This document shows, in pieces, positions 1 to 8,531 of a stretch of DNA of 46,195 nucleotides. The translations under genes were made by a program, and so were the position numbers. The stretch spans positions 1 through 46,195 of the forward strand of contig CACNWB010000014.1 in the NCBI GenBank assembly GCA_902624095.1. Direction: 5' to 3'. This DNA is from an uncultured PS1 clade bacterium (GTDB taxonomy: Bacteria; Pseudomonadota; Alphaproteobacteria; RS24). The notes beneath the pieces are model-generated. The model was not told the DNA's origin. It saw only the letters and a list, made by a program, of their open reading frames with translations, and did no database searches. Numbering within the stretch: position 1 is the stretch's first letter; the number at the start of each line of letters is the position of its first letter.

Positions 1-22
1 AAATAATTAACCGGAGTATATC

Positions 23-550
23 ATGCGTTACTTAATATTTTCCTTTTTCGCCGCGATGGTTGTTTTTGGGTCGGTTTCCGCATGGGCAAACACCAGCAGT
101 AAGGAGTCACATATGTTGATGGAACTCAAAAGCGGAACGGTCAAAATCGCATTGCGCGACGACCTCGCCCCCAATCATGTCGAGCGTATCAAGCAATTGG
201 TCAACGAAAAATTCTATGACGGCATTATTTTCCATCGCGTGATCGATGGATTTATGGCCCAAACAGGTGACCCGACCGGCACCGGCATGGGCGGGTCGGA
301 TTATCCTGATTTGCGTGCCGAATTTTCCGGCGAACCCTTCCGTCGTGGCACACTGGGCATGGCGCGCTCACAACACCCGGACAGTGCCAACAGCCAGTTC
401 TTCATCTGCTTTCAGGACGCTTCATGGCTAAACGGCCAGTACACTGTGTTCGGTGAGGTTGTTGAAGGTATGGAACATATCGACGCAATTGCTCGCGGCG
501 AGCCACCAGCGGAACCCGACCAAATTATCAGCCTGACCTTGGACGACTAA
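23..550 (+). CDS. Cyclophilin-type peptidyl-prolyl cis-trans isomerase, exported
   Basis: Catalyses cis-trans isomerisation of prolyl bonds. The cyclophilin fold is clear: FHRVIDGFMAQTGDPTGTG near residues 75-93, then GTLGMARSQHPDSANSQFF with the conserved Q-F-F core, and LNGQYTVFGEVVEGM near the C-terminus. The N-terminus MRYLIFSFFAAMVVFGSVSA is a signal peptide ending near AWA, so the 175-residue product should act in the periplasm. A GGAG at 12-15 supports the ATG at 23. An internal ATG at 114 would give a cytoplasmic form and cannot be excluded, since many alphaproteobacteria carry both kinds. queA follows after 5 nt, so the two are probably co-transcribed. Family is certain; compartment rests on the leader. 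Confidence 0.93.
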   Translation: MRYLIFSFFAAMVVFGSVSAWANTSSKESHMLMELKSGTVKIALRDDLAPNHVERIKQLVNEKFYDGIIFHRVIDGFMAQTGDPTGTGMGGSDYPDLRAEFSGEPFRRGTLGMARSQHPDSANSQFFICFQDASWLNGQYTVFGEVVEGMEHIDAIARGEPPAEPDQIISLTLDD

Positions 551-555
551 CCCGA

Positions 556-1663
556 ATGCAGGTCGATCTGTTTGATTTTGACCTGCCTGAAGAGCTGATT
601 GCTCTGCGCCCTGCGGTGCCGCGAGACAGCGCAAGGATGTTGCTTGTAGGGGCGACGGGCCGAGCCGGGCATCATGTGGTTTCGGATTTACCGGAGTTTT
701 TGGGCGCGGGCGATGTGCTGGTCGTCAACACCACCAAAGTTATCCCCGCGCGACTTGTAGGTAGACGCGTGCGCGAGGTCACGGATGCAGAAGGTAATAT
801 AGGAGCCAAGGTTGAACTTACCCTGACCGAACGGTTGGGGCCGGTTGCTTGGAACTGCATGCTAAAACCTGCACGTCGGGTCAAGGTCGGTGACAGAATT
901 TTGTTCGACAGCTGTGATTACAATACGGTCGCTGGCCGTGTCAGAGCGCGTAGCGGGGCAAATGCCGAACTGGAATTTGACCTCGAACCGGATGCGATGG
1001 AGCCGGTTTTGGCTCGTATAGGGGCGATGCCGCTACCGCCATATATCGCTGGAAAACGCGCTCCGGATGCGCGCGATGACGATGATTACCAGACGCTTTT
1101 CGCTGCGCATGCCGGTGCGGTTGCGGCACCTACGGCGGGGCTACATTTTACGTCCGATCTCGTCGCGCGCCTCAAAGACAGGGGTATACAACTCGTCGGG
1201 GTGACTTTGCATGTCGGGCCCGGCACTTTTTTACCAGTGAAAGTGAGCGATATAGCGTCTCATGTGATGCACAGCGAGTGGGGGGGAGGTGACGCAAAGT
1301 GCTGCAGATGCGATTAACGCGGCGCATGCGCAAGGCCGGCGCATTGTTTGTGTTGGCACAACTGCCTTGCGTTTGGTGGAAAGTGCGTGTCCTGAAGCAG
1401 GGCGCATAGCGGCGTTTCGTGGGGATACGGATATTTTCATCACGCCGGGGTATCAATTCAGAATATGCGATTTGCTGCTAACAAATTTTCATCTGCCACG
1501 CTCAACCCTGTTTATGCTGGTATCGGCTTTTTCAGGGCTTTCGGTAATGCAGGCCGCCTATGCCGAGGCGGTTGCAAAAGGCTATCGGTTTTATTCTTAC
1601 GGTGATGCGTGCCTTTTGACGCGTACTGAAAAAACGGGCGCGGAGAAAAACGGTGAAGTTTGA
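556..1663 (+). pseudogene. queA: queA, S-adenosylmethionine:tRNA ribosyltransferase-isomerase, split by a +1 G
   Basis: QueA transfers and isomerises the ribosyl group of SAM onto preQ1 in tRNA, the step after Tgt in queuosine synthesis. The first frame (556-1317) runs from MQVDLFDFDLPEELIALRP through TAGLHFT and [24 protein letters not shown]. The second (stop at 1663) continues with [18 protein letters not shown] and [20 protein letters not shown]. They join at a run of seven G (1280-1286). With six G the protein reads [15 protein letters not shown] in the family pattern and gives about 368 residues, near the usual length. No other damage is visible, so this is either a sequencing error or a very recent frameshift. 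The 3' end overlaps tgt by 11 nt, as in a translationally coupled operon. Confidence 0.93.
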
Positions 1664-2783
1664 ACTGCTGAAAACAGACGGCACAGCAAGATTGGGGCGC
1701 ATTGATACGCCCAGAGGTGCGATCAGAACGCCCGCTTTCATGCCCGTTGGCACCGCCGGTACGGTCAAGGCCATGTATCCGGCCCAAGTGCGCGAACTTG
1801 GTGCCGATATCGTGTTGGGCAACACCTATCATCTGATGTTGCGTCCGGGTGCGGAGGAAGTTGCCGCGCTGGGGGGCTTGCAAAACTTCATGCAGTGGGA
1901 TGGCCCAATTTTAACTGATAGTGGTGGTTTTCAGGTTATGTCATTGGCAAAGCTTGCAAAAATGAGTGAAGACGGCGTGCGCTTTCAGAGCCATATTGAT
2001 GGTAGCGAACATATGCTGACACCCGAACGCAGTATTGAAATTCAAACGCTTCTGGGCGCAAATATTCGCATGGTGCTGGATGAATGCACATCTTTTCCGG
2101 CCACACATGAGGCGGCGAAAAGCTCAATGCATTTGTCGACGCGCTGGGCGGCAAGGTCTAAAACCGCTTTTGAAAAATACGATGCAGGAAAAGGCGACGC
2201 GCTGTTCGGCATTGTTCAGGGCAGCGTTTACGAAGATTTGCGGTACGAAAGCGCGGCAGCGCTTATCAATATTGGCTTTGACGGTTATGCCGTGGGTGGC
2301 CTGGCCGTAGGCGAGGGGCATGATGAAATGTTGCGCGTGCTTGATTTTACCGTGCCCGTTCTGCCAGCTGACGCCCCGCATTATTTGATGGGCGTCGGCA
2401 CGCCGCAAGACCTTGTTCATGCTGTTGTCCGTGGTATTGACATGTTTGATTGCGTAATGCCGACCCGCGCCGGCCGTCATGGGCTGGCCTACACGCGCCG
2501 GGGCAAAGTCAATCTCCGCAATGCCCGTCATGCCCGCGACCCGCGGCCCCTGGACGATGGAAGCGCGTGTCCCGCCGCCAGCCAATATAGCCGTGCCTAT
2601 TTGCATCATCTGTTTAAATGCAATGAATATTTGGGGCCGATGTTATTGTCATGGAATAATTTGCATTATTACCAACAACTCATGGGCAACCTACGTGCGG
2701 CGATTGAGGCAGGTAAAACATCTGAATTCGTTGACGGTTTCGAAAAGGAGCAGGTCGGAGGCGATCTGCCCCCGCTTGACTGA
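1653..2783 (+). CDS. tgt: Queuine/preQ1 tRNA-guanine transglycosylase with degenerate zinc site
   Basis: Swaps guanine-34 for preQ1 in tRNAs with GUN anticodons, ahead of QueA. The GTG start at 1653 overlaps queA. The TIM barrel is complete over 376 residues: [24 protein letters not shown], base-recognition Asp89 in [13 protein letters not shown], and the nucleophile Asp266 in [14 protein letters not shown]. The structural zinc site is odd. Aligned on YSRAYLHHL (312-320), the usual CxCxxC becomes S304-A-C306-P-A-A309, and the fourth ligand His before N-L-x-Y-Y is Asn335. Only one of four ligands remains. Family and the two catalytic Asp residues are certain; whether the enzyme folds without zinc or needs a partner is unknown. 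Confidence 0.95.
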   Translation: MKFELLKTDGTARLGRIDTPRGAIRTPAFMPVGTAGTVKAMYPAQVRELGADIVLGNTYHLMLRPGAEEVAALGGLQNFMQWDGPILTDSGGFQVMSLAKLAKMSEDGVRFQSHIDGSEHMLTPERSIEIQTLLGANIRMVLDECTSFPATHEAAKSSMHLSTRWAARSKTAFEKYDAGKGDALFGIVQGSVYEDLRYESAAALINIGFDGYAVGGLAVGEGHDEMLRVLDFTVPVLPADAPHYLMGVGTPQDLVHAVVRGIDMFDCVMPTRAGRHGLAYTRRGKVNLRNARHARDPRPLDDGSACPAASQYSRAYLHHLFKCNEYLGPMLLSWNNLHYYQQLMGNLRAAIEAGKTSEFVDGFEKEQVGGDLPPLD

Positions 2784-2833
2784 GCCGGCTCGCTTGGTAC
2801 CTTTCAGAGTAGATCAAACACAATAAAAAGCGG

Positions 2834-3676
2834 GTGCCCGTGCCACTTACCGTCAAACCACGCGTTGTCTCTTTGCTGCCAAGTGCCACCGACATTATGG
2901 CCGCCTTGGGCGCGGGCGATTTGCTTGTGGGGGTCAGCCACAGTTGCGACGGCGACTGGGCGCATTTGCCGGTCTTGACGAGCACATTGATCGACAAGAA
3001 CGCTCCGGCTGGTAACATTGACGCGCAGGTGAAAAATAGTTCCGGGCCGCTTTACGAACTGGACATTGCGCGGCTGGAGGCTTTGGCACCCGATATCGTC
3101 ATCAGCCAAGACCTTTGCGATGTGTGCGCCGTGCCGTCGGGTGATGTCGATGATGCGCTTAAATCACTTCCGACCGCGCCCGAACTGGTAACACTTGCAC
3201 CGTTTTGCCTTGCCGATATTCCGGTGTGTTTCGAGCAGGTCGGGCAGGTCACTGGCAAGATGGCGGCGGCCGAAAGCCTGCAAGCTCGTTGGGCCGAGGC
3301 CCTGTTGACGTGTCGCGGACGTTTTGCGGAGCATGATTATCGCATTGCGTTTCTTGATTGGCTCGACCCACCCTTTGCCGCCGGTCACTGGGTGCCCGAT
3401 ATTATTTCATGGATCGGGTGCACATCTGTTTTGGCGCAGTCGGGCGAGCCGTCGCAAGAGATCTCATGGTCGAAAATGCGCGATTGCGGCGCCGATTTTA
3501 TTTTCGCGGCCTGTTGCGGGCAGTTGGTCGAAACGGCCAAAACTGCCGTTGAAAATTTGCCTGCCGATTTAGACATTCATATTCTGGATGGTGCGAAGCA
3601 TTTCTCGCGCCCCTCGCCAACGATTATGGAAAGTGTCGGTTATTTTGCCGATACGATAGCCGCATTGAGCCGGTGA
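2834..3676 (+). CDS. BtuF-like (cobalamin-binding type) periplasmic-binding-protein homologue, leaderless
   Basis: Belongs to the helical-backbone metal/vitamin binding proteins (COG0614). The N-terminal VVSLLPSATDIMAALGAGDLLVGVSHSCD and the ISQDLCDVCAVPSGDV stretch are typical of the stand-alone 'cobalamin-binding protein' subgroup. The GTG start at 2834 gives 280 residues; a second GTG lies two codons on. There is no signal peptide and no permease or ATPase nearby, so transport is not supported and the ligand is unknown. Its last 37 nt overlap, tail to tail, the convergent amidotransferase gene. Family assignment is good, function weak. Confidence 0.82.
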   Translation: MPVPLTVKPRVVSLLPSATDIMAALGAGDLLVGVSHSCDGDWAHLPVLTSTLIDKNAPAGNIDAQVKNSSGPLYELDIARLEALAPDIVISQDLCDVCAVPSGDVDDALKSLPTAPELVTLAPFCLADIPVCFEQVGQVTGKMAAAESLQARWAEALLTCRGRFAEHDYRIAFLDWLDPPFAAGHWVPDIISWIGCTSVLAQSGEPSQEISWSKMRDCGADFIFAACCGQLVETAKTAVENLPADLDIHILDGAKHFSRPSPTIMESVGYFADTIAALSR

Positions 3677-4503
3677 GACGATATCAGCCAGTCAAGCCAG
3701 TTGATAAATTCATTTTGGCGGCAATTAATGTCCAAGACATCATCATCCGCACCAAGTGACCAGCGCAGGTCGTTGCGTTCGGGCGCGCCGTGCAAGGTTG
3801 CGCATTGGTTGATAAATGTTTCCAGCGCCATTGTGTCGGCCATGAAGCCATCGTCGATTAGCCCGCCACCGCGAAATTTGGCAAGCGCGGCGATTTCCCC
3901 GAAATCAAACTCCGGATGATATTGCAAGGCAAAAAACCGACCCCTTTCGTGCTGAATATCGGCTGCTTGGATGCCCGTCATGGCATTGGCGGCCAGAATT
4001 GTGCCGCAGGCGGGCAGATGCGACACGGCATCAAAATGACTGGTGAACCCGTCGAAAACGGGAGCAGGCCGCTGGGCATAAAACGGATGCGCTCGCCCCA
4101 TTTCATTGAGGGTGATCTTGCGCGCCAGACCGAACTCGCGCCCGTTCGGGTTTTTATGACATGCGCCTCCTGCGGCGACCGCGGCAAGCTGTAGTGCCCA
4201 GCACGACCCGAAAGCCGGAAGCCCACGCCGAAAACCCTCGCGCGCCAGCTCGATTTGCGCGGTGACAGCGGGGTCGTCGTGAAAAATCGTCAGGCTAGAG
4301 CCAGTCCAAAGCATAGCGTCATAGCTGTCGAGATCGTCAATGCTGCTCTGCGGGTCGGCGGGGTGAGCAATATCAACCTCTGCCTTAGGCAAATATCGGA
4401 AAATCATATTGCGGTATAATGTGCCGGCGGGTGTGGCACCGGCTGCCTGCAGTGCCGCACGGCCTGCCTTGTCATATCCATCGAGAACGAGAAAGCGCGG
4501 CAT
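3640..4503 (-). CDS. Class I glutamine amidotransferase-like protein
   Basis: GMP-synthase-type GATase domain of 287 residues. The nucleophile is in FGSCWALQLAAVAAGG, and LQYHPEFDFGEI supplies the His and Glu of the triad. MLWTGSSLTIFHDD is the usual core strand before the elbow. No synthetase domain is fused, so the ammonia acceptor or gamma-glutamyl substrate is unknown; relatives of this stand-alone type include gamma-glutamyl-amine hydrolases. It is the third gene of a minus-strand run (thioesterase, dioxygenase, amidotransferase) and starts 6 nt after the dioxygenase stop, so co-expression is likely. The 3' end overlaps the convergent BtuF-like gene. Confidence 0.85.
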   Translation of the reverse strand: MPRFLVLDGYDKAGRAALQAAGATPAGTLYRNMIFRYLPKAEVDIAHPADPQSSIDDLDSYDAMLWTGSSLTIFHDDPAVTAQIELAREGFRRGLPAFGSCWALQLAAVAAGGACHKNPNGREFGLARKITLNEMGRAHPFYAQRPAPVFDGFTSHFDAVSHLPACGTILAANAMTGIQAADIQHERGRFFALQYHPEFDFGEIAALAKFRGGGLIDDGFMADTMALETFINQCATLHGAPERNDLRWSLGADDDVLDINCRQNEFINWLDWLISSHRLNAAIVSAK

Positions 4504-4509
4504 AACGGC

Positions 4510-5343
4510 CTATACGGGGCGACACCCTTCGATTGTGACCCGATACATCAAGCGCTCATAGGCTTCATAATCGTCCACCGCATAATGTTGCATGCACCGG
4601 TTATCCCATATTGCGACGGCGTTTTCGCTCCAGCGAAAGCGGCAGCAAAATTCTGGGCGGGTGGCCTGGATGAAAAGATAATCGAGCAGTGCGCGGCTTT
4701 CCGACTTGGACATTCCCTGAATGCGCAAGGTGAACATGTCGTTGACGTAAAGTGCCTTGCGCCCGGTTTCGGGATGCGTGCGGATAACCGGATGCACCAC
4801 CTCATCCATAATACTGTCGTCCCAGCTATAGGTAATAGCGGTTTTCTTGTCGTATTTTGCTTGCGTGCCTTCAACCGTATAGGCTTCCGAGGCCGAATGC
4901 ACAGCTTCTAGCCCGTCCAGCATTTCCTTCATCGTGTCTGATAGTGCTTCATAGGCAAGATATTGATTTGCGAACAGCGTATCACCGCCAAAGGGCGGAA
5001 TGGTCTTGCCATAGAGGACCGATCCCATGCTGGGTTCTTCAAAAAACGAATTATCCGTGTGCCAACCGGTGCCGAATGAGGCGCTTTCGCCAGCGGGTTT
5101 CAGCACTTTTGTGATTTTGGGGTTTTCGTTCATGCCATCGACAATCGGATGCACTTCAAGCGGTCCGAAACGTCCGGCAAAGGCGACCTGCTCATTGAGC
5201 GAAATATCCTGATTGCGGAAAAACAACACGCCATGGTCAAGCAGTGCAGTGTGAATGCTGTCAAATTCCGAATTGGAAAGACGCGCCAGATTAACGCCCG
5301 ATATCTCTGCTCCGCACGCGCCGGTAATCTGCTCGATATTCAT
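4510..5343 (-). CDS. TauD/TfdA-family 2-oxoglutarate-dependent dioxygenase
   Basis: Non-heme Fe(II) dioxygenase that uses 2-oxoglutarate and O2. The HxD pair is in GTGWHTDNSFFEEPS (near residue 95), the distal His in WDNRCMQHYAVDDY, and the 2-oxoglutarate-binding Arg follows in YERLMYRVTIEG. GGDTLFANQYLAYEALSD is a family signature. I chose the ATG at 5343 (MNIEQITG) because GGAGA sits about 7 nt upstream; a further ATG at 5349 would place it too close. The substrate (sulfonate, aryloxyalkanoate or other) cannot be told. It sits between thioesterase and amidotransferase genes and diverges from the plus-strand catabolic operon. Confidence 0.9.
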   Translation of the reverse strand: MNIEQITGACGAEISGVNLARLSNSEFDSIHTALLDHGVLFFRNQDISLNEQVAFAGRFGPLEVHPIVDGMNENPKITKVLKPAGESASFGTGWHTDNSFFEEPSMGSVLYGKTIPPFGGDTLFANQYLAYEALSDTMKEMLDGLEAVHSASEAYTVEGTQAKYDKKTAITYSWDDSIMDEVVHPVIRTHPETGRKALYVNDMFTLRIQGMSKSESRALLDYLFIQATRPEFCCRFRWSENAVAIWDNRCMQHYAVDDYEAYERLMYRVTIEGCRPV

Positions 5344-5356
5344 GACCATTCTCCGC

Positions 5357-5779
5357 TTATTTCGGTTTTATTTTTTTCAAAATACCACTAAATGTCGCCA
5401 AAGTCTCGTCTTCGTGAAAAACGCGACCGCGCACAAACACGAGGCTGCGCGTGTTGCGCGTCACTTCGCCATCAGCGAAGACGGGCGTGGTCGGTGCCGC
5501 ACCTTTCAAAAATTCGGTTTGGCATGAAACGGTGACGGCGTTCATGTCTTCCAGTTCATTATGGGCAATGACGAACAGTGCATAATCGGCAAACGCCATA
5601 AGTATGCCACCATGCAAAAAAGACCCGCCATTCATATGGCGCTTTTCCGGAATAAACGCCGACAGATGGCGTCCTGTATTGTGGTTGATTTTCATATAGA
5701 AGGGACCAGCATGGTCTTCAAACGGCTCTTCGAAACCCCATTTCGTATAACCATCGAGGATTTTGGGAATGTCAGACAT
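5357..5779 (-). CDS. PaaI-type hotdog-fold acyl-CoA thioesterase
   Basis: A 140-residue hotdog protein. NGGSFLHGGILMAFADYALFVIA is the PaaI/4HBT motif, where the HGG helix forms the active site. The C-terminal half GEVTRNTRSLVFVRGRVFHEDETLATF is the expected strand pattern. It probably hydrolyses an acyl- or aryl-CoA thioester and releases stalled CoA. It heads the minus-strand run, ends 13 nt before the TauD-family gene, and starts 96 nt from the divergent SDR gene. Sharing a promoter region with a CoA-transferase operon makes a CoA-ester housekeeping role for that pathway plausible (inference). Confidence 0.85.
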   Translation of the reverse strand: MSDIPKILDGYTKWGFEEPFEDHAGPFYMKINHNTGRHLSAFIPEKRHMNGGSFLHGGILMAFADYALFVIAHNELEDMNAVTVSCQTEFLKGAAPTTPVFADGEVTRNTRSLVFVRGRVFHEDETLATFSGILKKIKPK

Positions 5780-5875
5780 GCGGTTCTCCTATAGACTGGA
5801 GAGCAAGATAGGAATCCGAGCGGACTGCGGCAAGCAAAATCGCGGGTAGGGCGGAAGAATATTTCGGGGGGCACA
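5780..5875. promoter_or_regulatory. Divergent intergenic region between thioesterase and SDR operons
   Basis: 96 nt separate two divergent runs, so promoters for both must lie here or inside the gene starts. I see no clear sigma-70 hexamers or operator palindrome. No regulator gene flanks it. Confidence 0.4.
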
Positions 5876-6616
5876 ATGGAAAATCTTTTTGACTTTGCCG
5901 GTAAAATTGCCGTCATAACCGGTGGATCACGGGGGCTCGGTCGTCAAATGGCACTGGCCTTTGCCGCGCGCGGGGCGGATTTGGTTATCGCCAGCCGCAA
6001 GCTCGAAAATTGCGAAAGCGTGGTTGGGGAAATAGAGGCTATGGGGCGGCAGGGGTTGGCGCTGTCCATTGACGCGACACAATGGGACGCGATGGATGAG
6101 CTGGCGCATGCGGCCTATGAGCATTTCGGAAAAATTGATATTCTTGTCAATAACGCTGGCAAATCGCCCGCCATCGCCAGCCATGAAATCACCGAACGCC
6201 AATTTGACAATGTGGTTGACCTGAATTTTAAAGGTCCGTTTCGATTGGCCGCAAATATGGGCCGCCGCATGGCCGATGCCGATGGCGGTGTGATTATCAA
6301 TATTTCTTCGATGGCCGCGGTCAAGCCTGTGCCGGGCGTCACGCCCTATTCGGGTGCCAAGGCCGCTTTGAACGCCATGACGGTTTCGCTGGCGCATGAG
6401 TTCGGGCCGAAAGTGCGGGTCAATGCGATACAGGCAGGACCGTTTTTAACAGATATTTCCAAAGCCTGGCCGGAGGAAATGCGACGAACCGCGGCCAATG
6501 CGCTAGGTCGGCCCGGCAATCCTGAAGAAGTGGTGACCACGGCGCTTTATCTGGCAAGCGATGCGTCGAGCTTTGTAACCGGCGCGGTCGTGGCGTGCGA
6601 TGGCGGCATCGGATAA
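5876..6616 (+). CDS. Short-chain dehydrogenase/reductase
   Basis: Classical SDR of 246 residues. Cofactor motif VITGGSRGLGRQMA (residues about 14-27), structural NNAGKSP, catalytic Ser in INISSMAAVKP, YSGAKAALN with the Tyr-x-x-x-Lys pair, and C-terminal VTGAVVACDGGIG. The ASRK after the second strand suggests NADP(H). It probably oxidises or reduces a hydroxy/keto intermediate. It heads a six-gene plus-strand operon and is followed after 49 nt by the GST-like gene. The SDR, GST and CaiB order recalls isoH, isoI and isoG of isoprene degradation; substrate unknown. Confidence 0.9.
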   Translation: MENLFDFAGKIAVITGGSRGLGRQMALAFAARGADLVIASRKLENCESVVGEIEAMGRQGLALSIDATQWDAMDELAHAAYEHFGKIDILVNNAGKSPAIASHEITERQFDNVVDLNFKGPFRLAANMGRRMADADGGVIINISSMAAVKPVPGVTPYSGAKAALNAMTVSLAHEFGPKVRVNAIQAGPFLTDISKAWPEEMRRTAANALGRPGNPEEVVTTALYLASDASSFVTGAVVACDGGIG

Positions 6617-6665
6617 GTCTGCAAACAAGTGTGTTGAGGCGAGAAATAGAGAAACGGAAAAGAAA

Positions 6666-7325
6666 ATGAAGGAAGCCAAAATTATCCTCTGGGGAGCAGG
6701 TACCGCGCGCACCATTAGGCCAATATGGATGGCCGAGGAAATGAGTATTGCATATGAGTTGAAACCCATCGGCCCACGCACCGGCGAGACACAGACGCCC
6801 GAATACACACAGATGACCAGCAAACAAAAAGTTCCATTCATGCAGTTGAATGAGGTAAGCCTGTCCGAAAGCCTTGCGATCTGCCGCTATTTGCAAGCCA
6901 ACTTCCCGCACGGCGGCTTATATGTGCCAGAAGACTCCACCACGCGCGCCAAGGAAGACGAGTGGTGCCTCTATGTATATGGCGAGCTAGATGAAACGAG
7001 CCTTTACGTGATGCGGCGTCATTATGATTTGGCGGATATTTACGGCGAAGCGCCGCAGGCCGTCGATGTGGCCCGCGCCTATTTACAACGCCATTTTGCG
7101 GTGATTGGTGCCCATCTCGCCGAGCATGAAACGCTTTTGCCCTCAGGTTTCGGGCTGGCAGACATTATGCTGATGTCATGCCTTGACTGGGCTGTTTTCT
7201 ATGGCGAAGATTTACCGAAAGATGTGGGGGCTTATCGAGAGCGGCACGCTGCTCGCCCGGCCTATAAAAAAGCAATGGCAATCAATTACGCAAATTTACC
7301 GGAGGTATTGGATGGGACCGCTTGA
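6666..7325 (+). CDS. Glutathione S-transferase-like protein
   Basis: 219 residues with the thioredoxin-like N-terminal GST domain (KIILWGAGTARTIRPIWMAEEM, then KVPFMQLNEVSLSESLAICRYL, where the SES loop binds the gamma-glutamyl part of glutathione) and an all-helical C-terminal domain with GFGLADIMLMSCLDWA. The ATG at 6666 is preferred; an upstream in-frame start would lie inside the SDR gene and add a non-family tail. The usual catalytic Ser/Tyr/Cys near residue 10 is not obvious in GAGTARTIR, so it may be non-canonical or a chaperone-like GST. It overlaps the CoA-transferase by 14 nt, implying coupling. Fits glutathione conjugation or release in the operon's pathway. Confidence 0.85.
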   Translation: MKEAKIILWGAGTARTIRPIWMAEEMSIAYELKPIGPRTGETQTPEYTQMTSKQKVPFMQLNEVSLSESLAICRYLQANFPHGGLYVPEDSTTRAKEDEWCLYVYGELDETSLYVMRRHYDLADIYGEAPQAVDVARAYLQRHFAVIGAHLAEHETLLPSGFGLADIMLMSCLDWAVFYGEDLPKDVGAYRERHAARPAYKKAMAINYANLPEVLDGTA

Positions 7326-8502
7326 GGGAATAAAAGTTCTGGATCTGACCAGCATGGTGTCGGGCCCGGCATCGACCATGATGTTGGCCGACCAGGGCGC
7401 CGAGGTCATCAAAATCGAGCCCTATCACGGCGAACAGGTGCGTCATATGGCGGCCCCACACAATGGGGTAAACCCGGTTTTTTATTCGTGCAATCGCGGC
7501 AAAAAATCGGTCGCGCTTGATTTGAAAACTGACGCCGGCAAAGAAGTTTTGATGAAATTGGCGGACCAGGCGGATGTGTTCATTCAAAATTTCCGTCCAG
7601 GCGCAATAGACCGTATGGGCTTTGGCGAAGAGGTCTTGCGCGCGCGCAATGAAAGCCTCATTTATGTGTCGATCAGCGGCTTTGGCGAAAAGGGGCCATA
7701 CGCTCAAAGCCGTGTCTATGATCCGGTCATACAGGCATTGAGCGGTGCTACAGATATTCAGGCCGATCGTGCATCGGGCCGCCCGCAAATGTTCCGTATC
7801 ATTATTGCCGACAAGGTGACGGCTTTGACAGCAGCACAAGCGATGTCGTCTGCCTTGTTTGCCCGCGAACGCACAGGCAAGGGTCAACATGTTCGTCTGT
7901 CCATGCTTGATACCATGTTGGCTTTTTTCTGGCCGGAAGGCATGGCGGGCCTTGTCTATGGTGAAAAAGAGTTTGATGTCAAAAAGTTACAGGGCACAAT
8001 GGATCTGATATATAAAACCAAAGATCACTATATTACGGCTGGCGCTGTGTCAGACTCTGAATGGGGTGGAATGTGCCGCGCGCTCAATCGCGAAGATTTG
8101 CTGGATGACGAGCGCTTCAATACATCTGCAGCGCGGGTTTCAAATGCCGAATTGCGGAAGAAGATCACCGGTGTAGAAATTGAAAAATGGAACAGCGCAG
8201 AATTGCTTGAACGCCTGCAGAAAGAAAATGTGCCCTCGGCACCCTTGCTAGACCGTATGGAATTAATGGAGCACGAGCAAATTATCGCCAATGATGCCAT
8301 TGAACGCATGGTGCATGCCGGCTTCGGCGAAGTTCGCCAAGCGCGACCGGCGGCACATTTTGGCGGAACACCCAGTGGCATTCAGGGGCCAGCCCCGCAG
8401 CTCGGCGAACACGGAGCCGAGGTGCTTGCCGAAATTGGATATGATCCAGGAGAAATTGAAATCCTCATCCAAGACAAGGTTCTGGCCATTTCAAAACCCT
8501 AG
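7312..8502 (+). CDS. CaiB/BaiF-type (family III) CoA-transferase
   Basis: Transfers CoA between carboxylic acids by a glutamyl/aspartyl anhydride mechanism. 396 residues from the ATG at 7312, chosen because GGAGG at 7301-7305 is well spaced and the family start GPLEGIKVLDLTSMVSGP follows. Other marks: GAEVIKIEPYHGEQVR, NRGKKSVALDLKT, VFIQNFRPGAIDRMGFG, LIYVSISGFGEKGPYA, and the catalytic Asp in RLSMLDTMLAFFW. The start lies inside the end of the GST-like gene. It presumably activates a pathway acid as its CoA ester. The family is certain; donor and acceptor are unknown. Confidence 0.94.
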   Translation: MGPLEGIKVLDLTSMVSGPASTMMLADQGAEVIKIEPYHGEQVRHMAAPHNGVNPVFYSCNRGKKSVALDLKTDAGKEVLMKLADQADVFIQNFRPGAIDRMGFGEEVLRARNESLIYVSISGFGEKGPYAQSRVYDPVIQALSGATDIQADRASGRPQMFRIIIADKVTALTAAQAMSSALFARERTGKGQHVRLSMLDTMLAFFWPEGMAGLVYGEKEFDVKKLQGTMDLIYKTKDHYITAGAVSDSEWGGMCRALNREDLLDDERFNTSAARVSNAELRKKITGVEIEKWNSAELLERLQKENVPSAPLLDRMELMEHEQIIANDAIERMVHAGFGEVRQARPAAHFGGTPSGIQGPAPQLGEHGAEVLAEIGYDPGEIEILIQDKVLAISKP

Positions 8503-8531
8503 GATACGGAGGCAAAAGATTGGAGAAGAAC

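Noticed and set aside
1280-1286. Programmed ribosomal frameshift in queA
   Set aside because: No slippery heptamer of known type, stem or internal SD is evident, and QueA is not known to need one; an extra base is simpler.
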